Positions 29,311 through 37,186 of a DNA stretch of 64,000 bases are shown here, piece by piece. Source of the stretch: Pseudomonadota bacterium (GTDB lineage Bacteria > Pseudomonadota > Alphaproteobacteria > Rhizobiales > Xanthobacteraceae); assembly GCA_023435725.1 (NCBI GenBank), contig JAEYRD010000201.1, forward strand, positions 16,599 to 80,598, read 5' to 3'. The notes under the pieces were generated by a model that saw only the letters and a program-made list of their open reading frames with translations, was not told where the DNA came from and did not search any database. Made by a program: the position numbers and the translations under genes. Position 1 is the stretch's first letter, and every line of letters starts with the position of its first letter.

Positions 29311-31550
29311 GTGATGAGACGATGAGCGAGGCTCGGAGCGGTCCGCAATCTCCGTCGTCACGCCCGGGCAAAAGCGCGAAGCGCGTCTTCGCGCAGATGT
29401 TCCGGGCATCCACGGACTTTGGGGCCGCGGCCAAGAACGTGGATGGCCGGGACAAGCCCGGCGATGACGGAGCTAGGGGCGGGGGCTTTCGTATCCTCTC
29501 TTCTGCCGCCGCTCTCACGCTCATCCTCGCCATCGTCGGCTTCGTCGCCTGGGTCTACTCCCTCGGACCCCTCCCGCTCGACGAGGCGCGCCAGGTCTCC
29601 ACCACCGTCGTCGACCGCAATGGAAAACTGCTGCGCGCCTATGCGATGACCGATGGGCGCTGGCGGCTGCCGGTTGATGCCAAAACCAACGTCGATCCGA
29701 CCTATCTCAAACTGCTGTTCGCCTATGAGGACCAGCGGTTCTATGCGCATAACGGTCTCGATCCGCTCGCGCTGGGGCGCGCCGCGTTGCAGCTGGGCAC
29801 GCGCGGCCACATCGTTTCGGGCGGCTCGACCATCTCGATGCAGCTCGCGCGGCTGATGGAGCCGCGGCGGCAGCGCTCGCTCTATGCAAAGCTGCGGCAG
29901 ATCGTGCGCGCGATCGAGATCGAGCGCAGCATGAGCAAGGCGCAGATCCTCGATCTCTACCTCGCGCTCGCGCCGTATGGCGGCAATCTCGAAGGCATCC
30001 GCGCCGCTTCGATCGCCTATTTCGGCAAGGAGCCGAAACGGCTGTCGCTGGCGGAGGCCGCATTGTTGGTCGCACTGCCGCAGTCGCCGGAGACGCGCCG
30101 GCTGGACCGCTACCCCGACGCCGCGCGCAAGGCGCGCGACCGCGTGCTCGATCGCATGGTCGAGGAGCACCAGGTCAGCCTCGATGATGCGCGTCAGGCC
30201 AAGGCCGTTCCCGTGCCGAAGCTGCGCAAGCCGATGCCGATCCTGGCGCCGCATGCTTCCGACAGCGCGCTTGCGACGGTCAAGGACGCACCGGTCATCA
30301 AGCTGACGCTGGATGGCAATCTCCAGAAGGTGCTGGAGCCGCTGGCGCGCGACCGCGCCATCGCATTGGGGCCGAACATTTCGGTCGGCATCATCGTGGT
30401 CGACAATGACAGTGGCGACGTGCTGGCGCGCGTCGGCTCGGCCGACTATTTCGACGCCAGCCGGGCAGGGCAGGTCGACATGACCAGCGCCATTCGCTCG
30501 CCGGGTTCGACCCTGAAGCCCTTCATCTACGGGCTCGCCTTCGAGGACGGCTTCGTCCACCCCGACAGCCTGATCGACGATCGGCCCGTCCGCTTCGGTT
30601 CCTACGCGCCGGAAAATTTCGACATGACGTTCCAGGGCACGGTGCCAGTGAAGAAGGCGCTGCAACTGTCGCTGAACGTGCCGGCGATCGTGCTGCTCGA
30701 CCGGGTCGGGTCGAGTCGTCTGGCATCTCGGCTGCGCCAGGCCGGCGGCAACCTGGTTCTGCCCAAGGACGAGGCGCCGGGGCTCGCCATGGGGCTCGGC
30801 GGCGTCGGCGTGACGCTTCAGGATCTTGCCCAGCTCTATACCGGGTTCGCGCGGCTCGGCACCACCAAGCCGTTGCGCGAGGTCATGATGGACAAGGACG
30901 ACCGCGAGCCGCTGCGGCTCATGGACCAGGTCGCGGCCTGGCAGGTCGGCAACGTGCTGCTCGGCACGCCGCCGCCTGAGAACGCTGCCCACAACCGCAT
31001 CGCCTTCAAGACCGGCACCTCCTACGGCTATCGCGATGCCTGGTCGGTCGGGTTCGATGGCCGCATGACCATCGGCGTCTGGGTCGGTCGGCCCGACGGT
31101 GCGCCGGTTCCCGGCTTGATCGGCCGCGTGGCCGCCGCGCCTATTCTGTTCGATGCCTTCGCCCGGACCGGGAGGACGCTGGCCCCATTGCCGAAACCGC
31201 CAAGGGGAACTCTGGTTGCCAGCAACGCGAAGCTACCGTTGCCGCTGAAGCGGTTCCGCCCGGTCGGGGAACTCGTCCGGACCGGCGGCGAACAGGCCCT
31301 GCATATCCAGTTCCCGCTCAACGGGTCGCGGATCGACGTTGATCGGTCGGGTGGCCCGGAGACCGCCACGATGCCCGTGAAGGTTGCCGGTGGGGTCCTG
31401 CCGATGACCGTCATGGTCAACGGCACGGCGCTCGGCGAGATCGACGGACGGCGCCAGCGCCTGATCGACCCGCCCGGCCCGGGCTTTGCGCGGCTCACCG
31501 TGATCGACGCCACGGGCGCCGCGGACACAGTTGTCATTCGAATTCAATGA
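29307..31550 (+). CDS. pbpC: penicillin-binding protein 1C
   Basis: The 747-residue bifunctional peptidoglycan synthase has a transmembrane anchor at about 64-84, a GT51 glycosyltransferase domain (AYEDQRF with catalytic Glu141; GGSTISMQLARL), a transpeptidase domain with S401-T-L-K404 and KTGTS at 568-572, and a C-terminal PbpC/BiPBP domain (about 650-747). It is the usual partner of alpha-2-macroglobulin, repairing the wall after attack. The GTG start (29307) overlaps the upstream TGA; an ATG at 29322 is an alternative. Residues 16-55 are encoded by a dispersed palindromic repeat, so the cytoplasmic tail is not native PbpC sequence. Confidence 0.95.
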   Translation: MSDETMSEARSGPQSPSSRPGKSAKRVFAQMFRASTDFGAAAKNVDGRDKPGDDGARGGGFRILSSAAALTLILAIVGFVAWVYSLGPLPLDEARQVSTTVVDRNGKLLRAYAMTDGRWRLPVDAKTNVDPTYLKLLFAYEDQRFYAHNGLDPLALGRAALQLGTRGHIVSGGSTISMQLARLMEPRRQRSLYAKLRQIVRAIEIERSMSKAQILDLYLALAPYGGNLEGIRAASIAYFGKEPKRLSLAEAALLVALPQSPETRRLDRYPDAARKARDRVLDRMVEEHQVSLDDARQAKAVPVPKLRKPMPILAPHASDSALATVKDAPVIKLTLDGNLQKVLEPLARDRAIALGPNISVGIIVVDNDSGDVLARVGSADYFDASRAGQVDMTSAIRSPGSTLKPFIYGLAFEDGFVHPDSLIDDRPVRFGSYAPENFDMTFQGTVPVKKALQLSLNVPAIVLLDRVGSSRLASRLRQAGGNLVLPKDEAPGLAMGLGGVGVTLQDLAQLYTGFARLGTTKPLREVMMDKDDREPLRLMDQVAAWQVGNVLLGTPPPENAAHNRIAFKTGTSYGYRDAWSVGFDGRMTIGVWVGRPDGAPVPGLIGRVAAAPILFDAFARTGRTLAPLPKPPRGTLVASNAKLPLPLKRFRPVGELVRTGGEQALHIQFPLNGSRIDVDRSGGPETATMPVKVAGGVLPMTVMVNGTALGEIDGRRQRLIDPPGPGFARLTVIDATGAADTVVIRIQ
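29353..29470. repeat. dispersed palindromic repeat read in frame within pbpC
   Basis: The segment runs from ccgtcgtcacgcccgggc (29353-29370) to gcccggcgatgacgg (29456-29470), imperfect inverted ends. It contains cgtggatggccgggaca at 29438-29454, identical to 8600-8616 in an intergenic region. This is the Bradyrhizobium-type intergenic repeat, here lying inside the coding sequence and translated as PbpC residues 16-55. Confidence 0.75.
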
Positions 31551-31600
31551 CACTGCCTTAAGCGGTTGTGGCGATGGCGGTTTCAGCGTAAGCGGAACCA

Positions 31601-33343
31601 ATGGCCGAGACCTATCCAACTCCCCGTTTTGGAGCGCCCCGGGAGCCGAAATCGCCCGTGAATCCGGGCAGCCGGCTCGCGCGTATGCTCGATGTCGCTA
31701 CGGCCAGCCACGCTCGCGCCGTTGCCTTCCTGGTGCTGTGCGCGCTGCTGCTCTTCCTGCCGGGATTCTTCACCATCCCGCCGGTCGACCGCGACGAGGC
31801 GCGCTTCGCCCAGGCCACCAAGCAGATGGTCGAGAGCGGCGACTTTGTCGACATCCGCTTCCAGGAGGACGTCCGCTACAAGAAGCCGGTCGGCATCTAT
31901 TGGTTGCAGTCGGCCGCGGTTGAAGCCGCGTCGGCGCTCAGGCTGCCGAAGGCCGAATTGCGCATCTGGGTCTACCGGATTCCGTCGCTGATCGGAGCGA
32001 TCGGCGCGGTGCTAATGACCTATTGGGCCGCGCTCGCCTTCGTCACCCGGCGCGCAGCGGTGCTCGCCGCGCTCTTGATGTGTGCCTCCGTTCTGCTCGG
32101 CGTCGAGGCGCGGCTCGCGAAGACCGACGCGATGCTGCTGTTCTGCGTGGTCGCCGCGATGGGCGCGATGGCGCGGGCCTATCTGTCCTGGCAACGCGCC
32201 GAGGACGAGACGCGTCCGCCGTGGAGCTGGCCCGCGATCTTCTGGACCGCGCTCGCTGTCGGCATCCTGATCAAGGGCCCGCTGATCCTGATGTTCGCGG
32301 GGCTCACCGTGGTCGCGCTGGCAATCCAGGACCGCGATGCCTCCTGGCTGTGGCGGCTGCGCCCGGTCTGGGGCCTGATGTGGATGCTGGTGCTGGTGCT
32401 GCCCTGGTTCATCGCGATCTTCTGGCGCGCGGGCGATGCCTTCTTCGCCGACTCCGTCGGCGGCGACATGCTGAGCAAGATCGGCGCCCAGGAATCCCAT
32501 GGCGCACCGCCCGGGCTTTACCTGGCCCTGTTCTGGATCATGTTCTGGCCCGGAGCGCCGCTCGCGGCGATGGCGGCACCCGCGGTGTGGCGGGCGCGGC
32601 GCGAGCCGGGCGCGCAATTCCTGCTGGCCTGGTTGATCCCGTCCTGGATCGTGTTCGAGGCGGTGCTGACCAAGCTGCCGCATTACGTGCTGCCGCTCTA
32701 TCCCGCGATCGCGATCCTGACCGTCGGTGCACTGGAGCGGAGCGTGCTGTCGCGGTCCTGGCTGATGCGCGGCTCGGCCTGGTGGTTCGCGATCCCCGCG
32801 GCCGCCTCGATCATCGCGGTGGTCGGCGCGGTCATGCTGACGCGGCAGCCGGCCTTCGTGGCCTGGCCCTTCATCGCGGCCGCGCTGATCTTCGGCCTGT
32901 TCGCCTGGTGGCTCTACGACAACAATCGCGCCGAGCGCTCGCTGCTCAACGCGCTGGTGGCGGCCCTGATGCTGGCCGTGACGGTCTACGGCATCGTGCT
33001 GCCGTCGCTGACGCCGCTGTTTCCGAGCGTCGAGATCGCGCGCGCCCTGCGCAACGTCACCTGCGTCGGGCCGAAAGCGGCTGCTGCCGGCTACCACGAG
33101 CCGAGCCTCGTCTTCCTGACGGGCACCCAGACGCTGCTCACCGACGGTTCGGGCGCGGCGGACTTCCTGCGGCAGGGGAGTTGCCGCTTCGCGCTGATCG
33201 AACAGCGTTCGGAGCGCAGCTTCGTGCAGCGCGCCGAGGCGATCGGCCTGCGTTACAAGGTCGGCGCGCGCATCGACGGCTATAATTTCTCGCAAGGGCG
33301 CGCGATCTCGATCTCGATCTTCCGCTCGGAGGGCACCGAGTAG
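31601..33343 (+). CDS. ArnT-like membrane glycosyltransferase (GT83/GT39)
   Basis: The 580-residue protein has about twelve transmembrane segments. Early in the sequence PPVDRDEARFAQATKQM places the acidic DRDE motif at residues 63-66, the first periplasmic loop where ArnT/PMT enzymes keep their catalytic aspartate. KKPVGIYWLQ follows, also typical of ArnT. Such enzymes transfer a sugar from a polyprenyl-phosphate donor to lipid A or LPS core on the periplasmic face. The gene leads a four-gene cassette with a PAP2 phosphatase, a GT2 donor synthase and a LAB_N protein. In rhizobia, related GT83 proteins (RgtA-D) add galacturonic acid; the sugar here is not determined. Confidence 0.88.
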   Translation: MAETYPTPRFGAPREPKSPVNPGSRLARMLDVATASHARAVAFLVLCALLLFLPGFFTIPPVDRDEARFAQATKQMVESGDFVDIRFQEDVRYKKPVGIYWLQSAAVEAASALRLPKAELRIWVYRIPSLIGAIGAVLMTYWAALAFVTRRAAVLAALLMCASVLLGVEARLAKTDAMLLFCVVAAMGAMARAYLSWQRAEDETRPPWSWPAIFWTALAVGILIKGPLILMFAGLTVVALAIQDRDASWLWRLRPVWGLMWMLVLVLPWFIAIFWRAGDAFFADSVGGDMLSKIGAQESHGAPPGLYLALFWIMFWPGAPLAAMAAPAVWRARREPGAQFLLAWLIPSWIVFEAVLTKLPHYVLPLYPAIAILTVGALERSVLSRSWLMRGSAWWFAIPAAASIIAVVGAVMLTRQPAFVAWPFIAAALIFGLFAWWLYDNNRAERSLLNALVAALMLAVTVYGIVLPSLTPLFPSVEIARALRNVTCVGPKAAAAGYHEPSLVFLTGTQTLLTDGSGAADFLRQGSCRFALIEQRSERSFVQRAEAIGLRYKVGARIDGYNFSQGRAISISIFRSEGTE

Positions 33344-33344
33344 G

Positions 33345-34190
33345 ATGCCGGCCTCCACCGACATTGCTCCGCGCAGGGGTTATCCCGCACAATTGCTTGC
33401 CGTTTCGGGGCGTGCCTTGGCGCAACTCGTGCGCACGCCCTCGCATTCGCGCCGGGCCGTGGCCGCCCGAAAGCTGGCGCGGCATTCGCTGTGGCTGAGC
33501 GTTGCGGGTGCGGCGCTGGTCATCGTGTTGATGGTCGCGTTCGATCAGACCGAGATCCAGCTGATGCCGGTGCGCGGCACGCCGGCTCTGTGGCCGATCC
33601 GAATCCTCACCGATTTCGGCAAGGACGAGTATGTGCTCTCGGTGCTGGGGAGCGCGCTGGTGGTCGTGGCGCTCGTTGCGGCCGGGATGCACGGCACCCG
33701 CCGCGCGTTGCTGCTCGGCTTCGGTACGCGGCTGCAGTTCATGTTTCTGTCCGTTGCCGTGTCCGTCTTCGTTGCTGAGATCCTGAAATATCTGATCGGT
33801 CGCGGACGTCCGTTCGTCGGCGGCACGGCCAATCCATTCAACTTCATACCGTTCGAGGGGACGGGGGCTTACGCCAGCCTGCCGTCGGGGCATGCGGTGA
33901 CGGCGTTCGCATTGGCGTTTGCGGTCTCGGCGCTGTGGCCGCGCCTGCGCGTGTTCATGTTCACTTACGCGATCGTGATCCTGCTGACGCGCCTGGTGCT
34001 GCTCGCGCATCACCCGAGTGATGTCACGGCCGGCGCCTTGGTCGGCATCGTCGGCGCCATGGCGGTCCGCTACTGGTTTGCGGCGCGCCGGCTCGGCTTT
34101 GCCATCCGTGCCGATGGCACCATTGTGCCTCTGGCTGGGGCGGTCTCGGGCCGCCTCAAAAGGGTTGCCCGCGGGGCGTCGGCCCCATAA
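33345..34190 (+). CDS. PAP2 family membrane phosphatase
   Basis: The 281-residue protein carries all three PAP2 signatures: KYLIGRGRP (K148...R155-P156), PSGH (180-183) and R216-x5-H222-x3-D226 (TRLVLLAHHPSD). There are about six transmembrane segments, and the active site should face the periplasm. It begins one base after the glycosyltransferase gene. In this context it could dephosphorylate lipid A or recycle the polyprenyl (di)phosphate released by the transferase. A lipid A 1- or 4'-phosphatase is an alternative; sequence alone does not decide. Confidence 0.88.
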   Translation: MPASTDIAPRRGYPAQLLAVSGRALAQLVRTPSHSRRAVAARKLARHSLWLSVAGAALVIVLMVAFDQTEIQLMPVRGTPALWPIRILTDFGKDEYVLSVLGSALVVVALVAAGMHGTRRALLLGFGTRLQFMFLSVAVSVFVAEILKYLIGRGRPFVGGTANPFNFIPFEGTGAYASLPSGHAVTAFALAFAVSALWPRLRVFMFTYAIVILLTRLVLLAHHPSDVTAGALVGIVGAMAVRYWFAARRLGFAIRADGTIVPLAGAVSGRLKRVARGASAP

Positions 34191-34253
34191 AAGCGGCTGC
34201 CTGCCGGAGCCGCCGGTTCCCCGGGGCGGGCCAATTCCAACCATGAGCCTCAC

Positions 34254-34991
34254 TTGTCGACGTCCCAGCCTTCGGTTTCCATCGTCGTTCCCGTGCGCAA
34301 CGAAGCCGACAACGTTGCGCCGCTGATCGCGGAGATCGGCGCGGCGCTGGATGGCCGCTGGGCCTATGAGATCATCTACGTCAATGACGGCTCGACGGAT
34401 GCGACCGGCGAGCGGCTCGCCGCAATCATGCAGCAGCGGAACAATCTGCGTCAGCTTCGTCACGCCAAGTCGACTGGCCAATCGGCGGCGGTGCGCAGTG
34501 GCGTGCGTGCGGCGCGCGGTACGATCGTGGCAACGCTCGACGGCGATGGCCAGAACAACCCGGCGTTCCTGCCGGACCTGATCTCCGCGGTCGAGAAGGG
34601 AGCAGGGCGCGTCGGCCTTGCCGCCGGACAGCGCGTCGGACGCAAGGATACCGGCTTCAAGAAATTCCAGTCGCGTGTCGCAAACGGCGTTCGCAATGCG
34701 ATCCTGAAGGACGGTACGCGCGATACCGGCTGCGGCCTGAAGGCGTTCCGGCGCGATGTGTTCCTGATGCTGCCCTATTTCGACGGCCTGCACCGCTTCC
34801 TACCGGCGCTGGTGCGCCGGGAGGGCTACGAGATTGCCTATGTCGACGTGATCGACCGGCCGCGCCATTCCGGCGTATCGAACTACGGCTTCTTCGACCG
34901 TCTATGGATCGGGATCATGGATCTCGTCGGCGTGTGGTGGCTGATCCGCCGCAAGAAGCCGACACCTGATGTGACTGAGGTGAGCGTATGA
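34254..34991 (+). CDS. family 2 glycosyltransferase, polyprenyl-phosphate sugar synthase-like
   Basis: The 245-residue GT-A enzyme has VSIVVPVRNEADNVAPLI, the nucleotide-binding YVNDGSTD, the DGDGQN metal motif, and TGCGLKAFRRD with HRFLPAL, as in dolichyl-phosphate-mannose-type synthases (DPM, ArnC, RgtE). It has no long C-terminal membrane domain. It should load a sugar from a nucleotide donor onto polyprenyl phosphate for the ArnT-like transferase. The only in-frame start is TTG at 34254 with a poor Shine-Dalgarno; an ATG at 34243 with ggggcggg upstream is out of frame. The start is therefore uncertain. The gene overlaps the next by four bases. Confidence 0.87.
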   Translation: MSTSQPSVSIVVPVRNEADNVAPLIAEIGAALDGRWAYEIIYVNDGSTDATGERLAAIMQQRNNLRQLRHAKSTGQSAAVRSGVRAARGTIVATLDGDGQNNPAFLPDLISAVEKGAGRVGLAAGQRVGRKDTGFKKFQSRVANGVRNAILKDGTRDTGCGLKAFRRDVFLMLPYFDGLHRFLPALVRREGYEIAYVDVIDRPRHSGVSNYGFFDRLWIGIMDLVGVWWLIRRKKPTPDVTEVSV

Positions 34992-35326
34992 TCATCCATT
35001 ACGGCCTGGCGCTGAGTGACTACCTCTACGACGTCTTCGTCGCCAAGTTCGATTTCTGGCTCGCGTTCGGTCTGATCGCGCAAATGTTCTTCACCGCGCG
35101 ATTCCTGGTGCAGTGGATCGCGAGTGAGCGCGCTGGAAACAGCGTGGTGCCGATGGCGTTCTGGTTCTGCTCGATGGGCGGTGGCCTGATGACTCTGGTC
35201 TACGGCCTCGTGAAGCGCGAGCCGGTCATCATCATGGGACAGTTGTTTGCGACCATCATTTATCTTCGCAACATCATGCTGATCTGGAAGAACCACGGCA
35301 CCGCGTCGAAGACGCTGGATCGCTGA
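34988..35326 (+). CDS. lipid-A-disaccharide synthase N-terminal domain (LAB_N) membrane protein
   Basis: The 112-residue protein with three transmembrane helices carries FWLAFGLIAQMFFTARFLVQ and then ASERAGNSVVPMAFWFCSMG, the LAB_N (PF07578) pattern. This domain was first described fused to LpxB but also occurs alone beside polyprenyl-phosphate sugar genes. Its ATG overlaps the TGA of the glycosyltransferase gene (ATGA). A role as flippase or membrane partner of the donor lipid, like small EmrE-like ArnE/F proteins, is an inference. Confidence 0.85.
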   Translation: MIIHYGLALSDYLYDVFVAKFDFWLAFGLIAQMFFTARFLVQWIASERAGNSVVPMAFWFCSMGGGLMTLVYGLVKREPVIIMGQLFATIIYLRNIMLIWKNHGTASKTLDR

Positions 35327-35339
35327 TCCCGGTCCTAAT

Positions 35340-37031
35340 TTAACGCGGCATCGCCGACGCCGCGCCGGAGGCGGGCAGAGCGGCGGAATCGGCCTCGGTC
35401 CTGCGGTAAGGCTCGCCTGCTGCATCCAGCACCGGATAGGCGACCGAGCAGATGTGAGAGTGGATACGGCGGAGGTCGCGCAGCACATCCAGATGTAGCG
35501 ACGTGGTCTCGATGCTCTCGGTCCGGCCCTCGCGCAGGCGGTCGAGATGGCGCTCAACGGCGGCGAGCTCGGTGTTGCGCAGCGCAGTCTTCTCGACCAG
35601 CAGCTTGCGCGCCTCGCTGGCGTCGCCCGACATGAAGACTCCGAAGGCGATGCGGAGCGACTCCATGGTGCGCTTGTGGAAAGCGGCGAGCTCCTCGGCG
35701 CCCTCGGCCGAGAATTGCAGGCGCCGCTTGATCTTCTTGGTCGCCAGCTCGCTCAAATTCTTGTCGATGATGTCGCCGATATGCTCGAGGTTGATGGCGA
35801 AGGAGATGATCTCCATGGCGCGCCGGCCCTCGCTCTCGTCCAGGCTGCCACGCGTCAGCTTGGTCACGTAGAGCTTGATGGCTTCGTCGAGCCCGTCGAC
35901 GGCATTGTCGGTCTTCGTGACCTGGTCGACCAGCGCGCGGTCGCCGGTCATCATTGCCGCCATCACCTTGCGCAGCATGACCTCGACGAGATCGCCCATG
36001 CGCAAGGTCTCACGCGCCGCGTCGGCGAGCGCCAGTGACGGCGTCTCCAGCGCGCTCTCGTCGAGATAGCGCGGGCGGGCGGGATCTTCCGCCTGGACGC
36101 GATCGGGCAAGAGTCGGGTCAGGAGACGCGACATGGCGTCCAGGAGCCCGATGAAGATCACGGCCGTGCCGACGTTGAAGGCGATGTGGAAGGCCGCCGT
36201 CATCCTGGCGAGATCGGGCTGCCAGGCGTGCATGTGCTCTGCGATCACGGGCAGGAAGGGCAGTGTGATCGCGATTCCGACCACGCGATTGACGAGATTG
36301 CCGACCGGCAGGCGGTAGCTCGCGGGATCGTCGCGCCTGGCGCCTTCGAACACGGGATTGATGGCGCTGCCGAGATTGGCACCGAGCACCAGCGCGAGCG
36401 CCGCGTAGGGTGTGATGAACTGCGAATAGGCCAGCGACATGATCAGCAGCACGCTGGCGACGCTCGAATGCACCGCCCAGGTGACAAGTGCGGCGATGAC
36501 GATGCACAGGACGGGATCGCCGGTGATCGCCGACATCACGACGCGCATGCCGGGTGCGTTCTCGGCCGGAGCCAGCGTGTCGAGCAGGATGTGTAGCGAG
36601 AGCAGCATCAGTCCGAGGCCGATGAAGACGCGGCCGATGTCCTTGATCCGCGAACGCGGGCCGGAGCGGAAGGCGACGAGACCGAGCACGAACAAGACAG
36701 GCGCGACGGCCGCGATGTTGAACGACAGCGCCTGCACGATCAGCGTCGTGCCGACATTGGCCCCTAACATGATGGCGAGCGCGGCGATGAGGCTGAGAAG
36801 GCCCTCGGCGGCGAAGGAACTGGTGATCAGCGCGGTCGCCGTGCTGCTCTGAAGCAGCGCGGTGAGCCCGAGGCCGGCGGCAAACGCGCTGAAGCGGTTG
36901 CCCAGCGCTTTGCCGAGCAGGCGTCGCAGGTCGGGGCCAAAGGCGCGCAGGATGCCGCTTTGGACCATGTGCAGGCCCCACAGCAACAGCGCAACGCCGC
37001 CCATCAGATCGAGCAGAACCAACGTTCCCAT
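35340..37031 (-). CDS. Na/Pi cotransporter family protein with PhoU-like domain
   Basis: The 563-residue protein has an N-terminal half with two inverted Na/Pi repeats (GLGLTALLQSSTATALITSS and the later HSSVASVLLIMS with GANLGSAINPVFEG), both showing the QSS/TSS-type substrate motifs. The C-terminal half (about 340-540) is a helical PhoU-like domain (KVMAAMMTGDRALVDQVTKT; MEIISFAINLEHIGDIID). It probably moves phosphate with sodium across the inner membrane; many bacterial members act as exporters controlled by the PhoU domain. It is convergent with the LAB_N gene, with 13 bases between stops. Confidence 0.92.
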   Translation of the reverse strand: MGTLVLLDLMGGVALLLWGLHMVQSGILRAFGPDLRRLLGKALGNRFSAFAAGLGLTALLQSSTATALITSSFAAEGLLSLIAALAIMLGANVGTTLIVQALSFNIAAVAPVLFVLGLVAFRSGPRSRIKDIGRVFIGLGLMLLSLHILLDTLAPAENAPGMRVVMSAITGDPVLCIVIAALVTWAVHSSVASVLLIMSLAYSQFITPYAALALVLGANLGSAINPVFEGARRDDPASYRLPVGNLVNRVVGIAITLPFLPVIAEHMHAWQPDLARMTAAFHIAFNVGTAVIFIGLLDAMSRLLTRLLPDRVQAEDPARPRYLDESALETPSLALADAARETLRMGDLVEVMLRKVMAAMMTGDRALVDQVTKTDNAVDGLDEAIKLYVTKLTRGSLDESEGRRAMEIISFAINLEHIGDIIDKNLSELATKKIKRRLQFSAEGAEELAAFHKRTMESLRIAFGVFMSGDASEARKLLVEKTALRNTELAAVERHLDRLREGRTESIETTSLHLDVLRDLRRIHSHICSVAYPVLDAAGEPYRRTEADSAALPASGAASAMPR

Positions 37032-37186
37032 GCTCCGTGTCCGGATTGGAGTCGAAGGGTCAGGCTAGCGCCAAATGCCAGCGGATCAAATCATTTGTTG
37101 GCGCGTCGGCGTCAACATTTGCGGCGGCTGCGCGTTCCCGAGGCGCGCGATGCCTCGCCCGCAGGCGCGATGCCCTGTGAGCAGGC

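Noticed and set aside
29311..29313. GTG at 29311 as pbpC start
   Set aside because: It is not in the PbpC frame; the GTG at 29307 or the ATG at 29322 is.
29358..30992. 544-codon antisense frame over pbpC
   Set aside because: Sense-strand PbpC has catalytic motifs in order; the antisense translation has no recognisable features.
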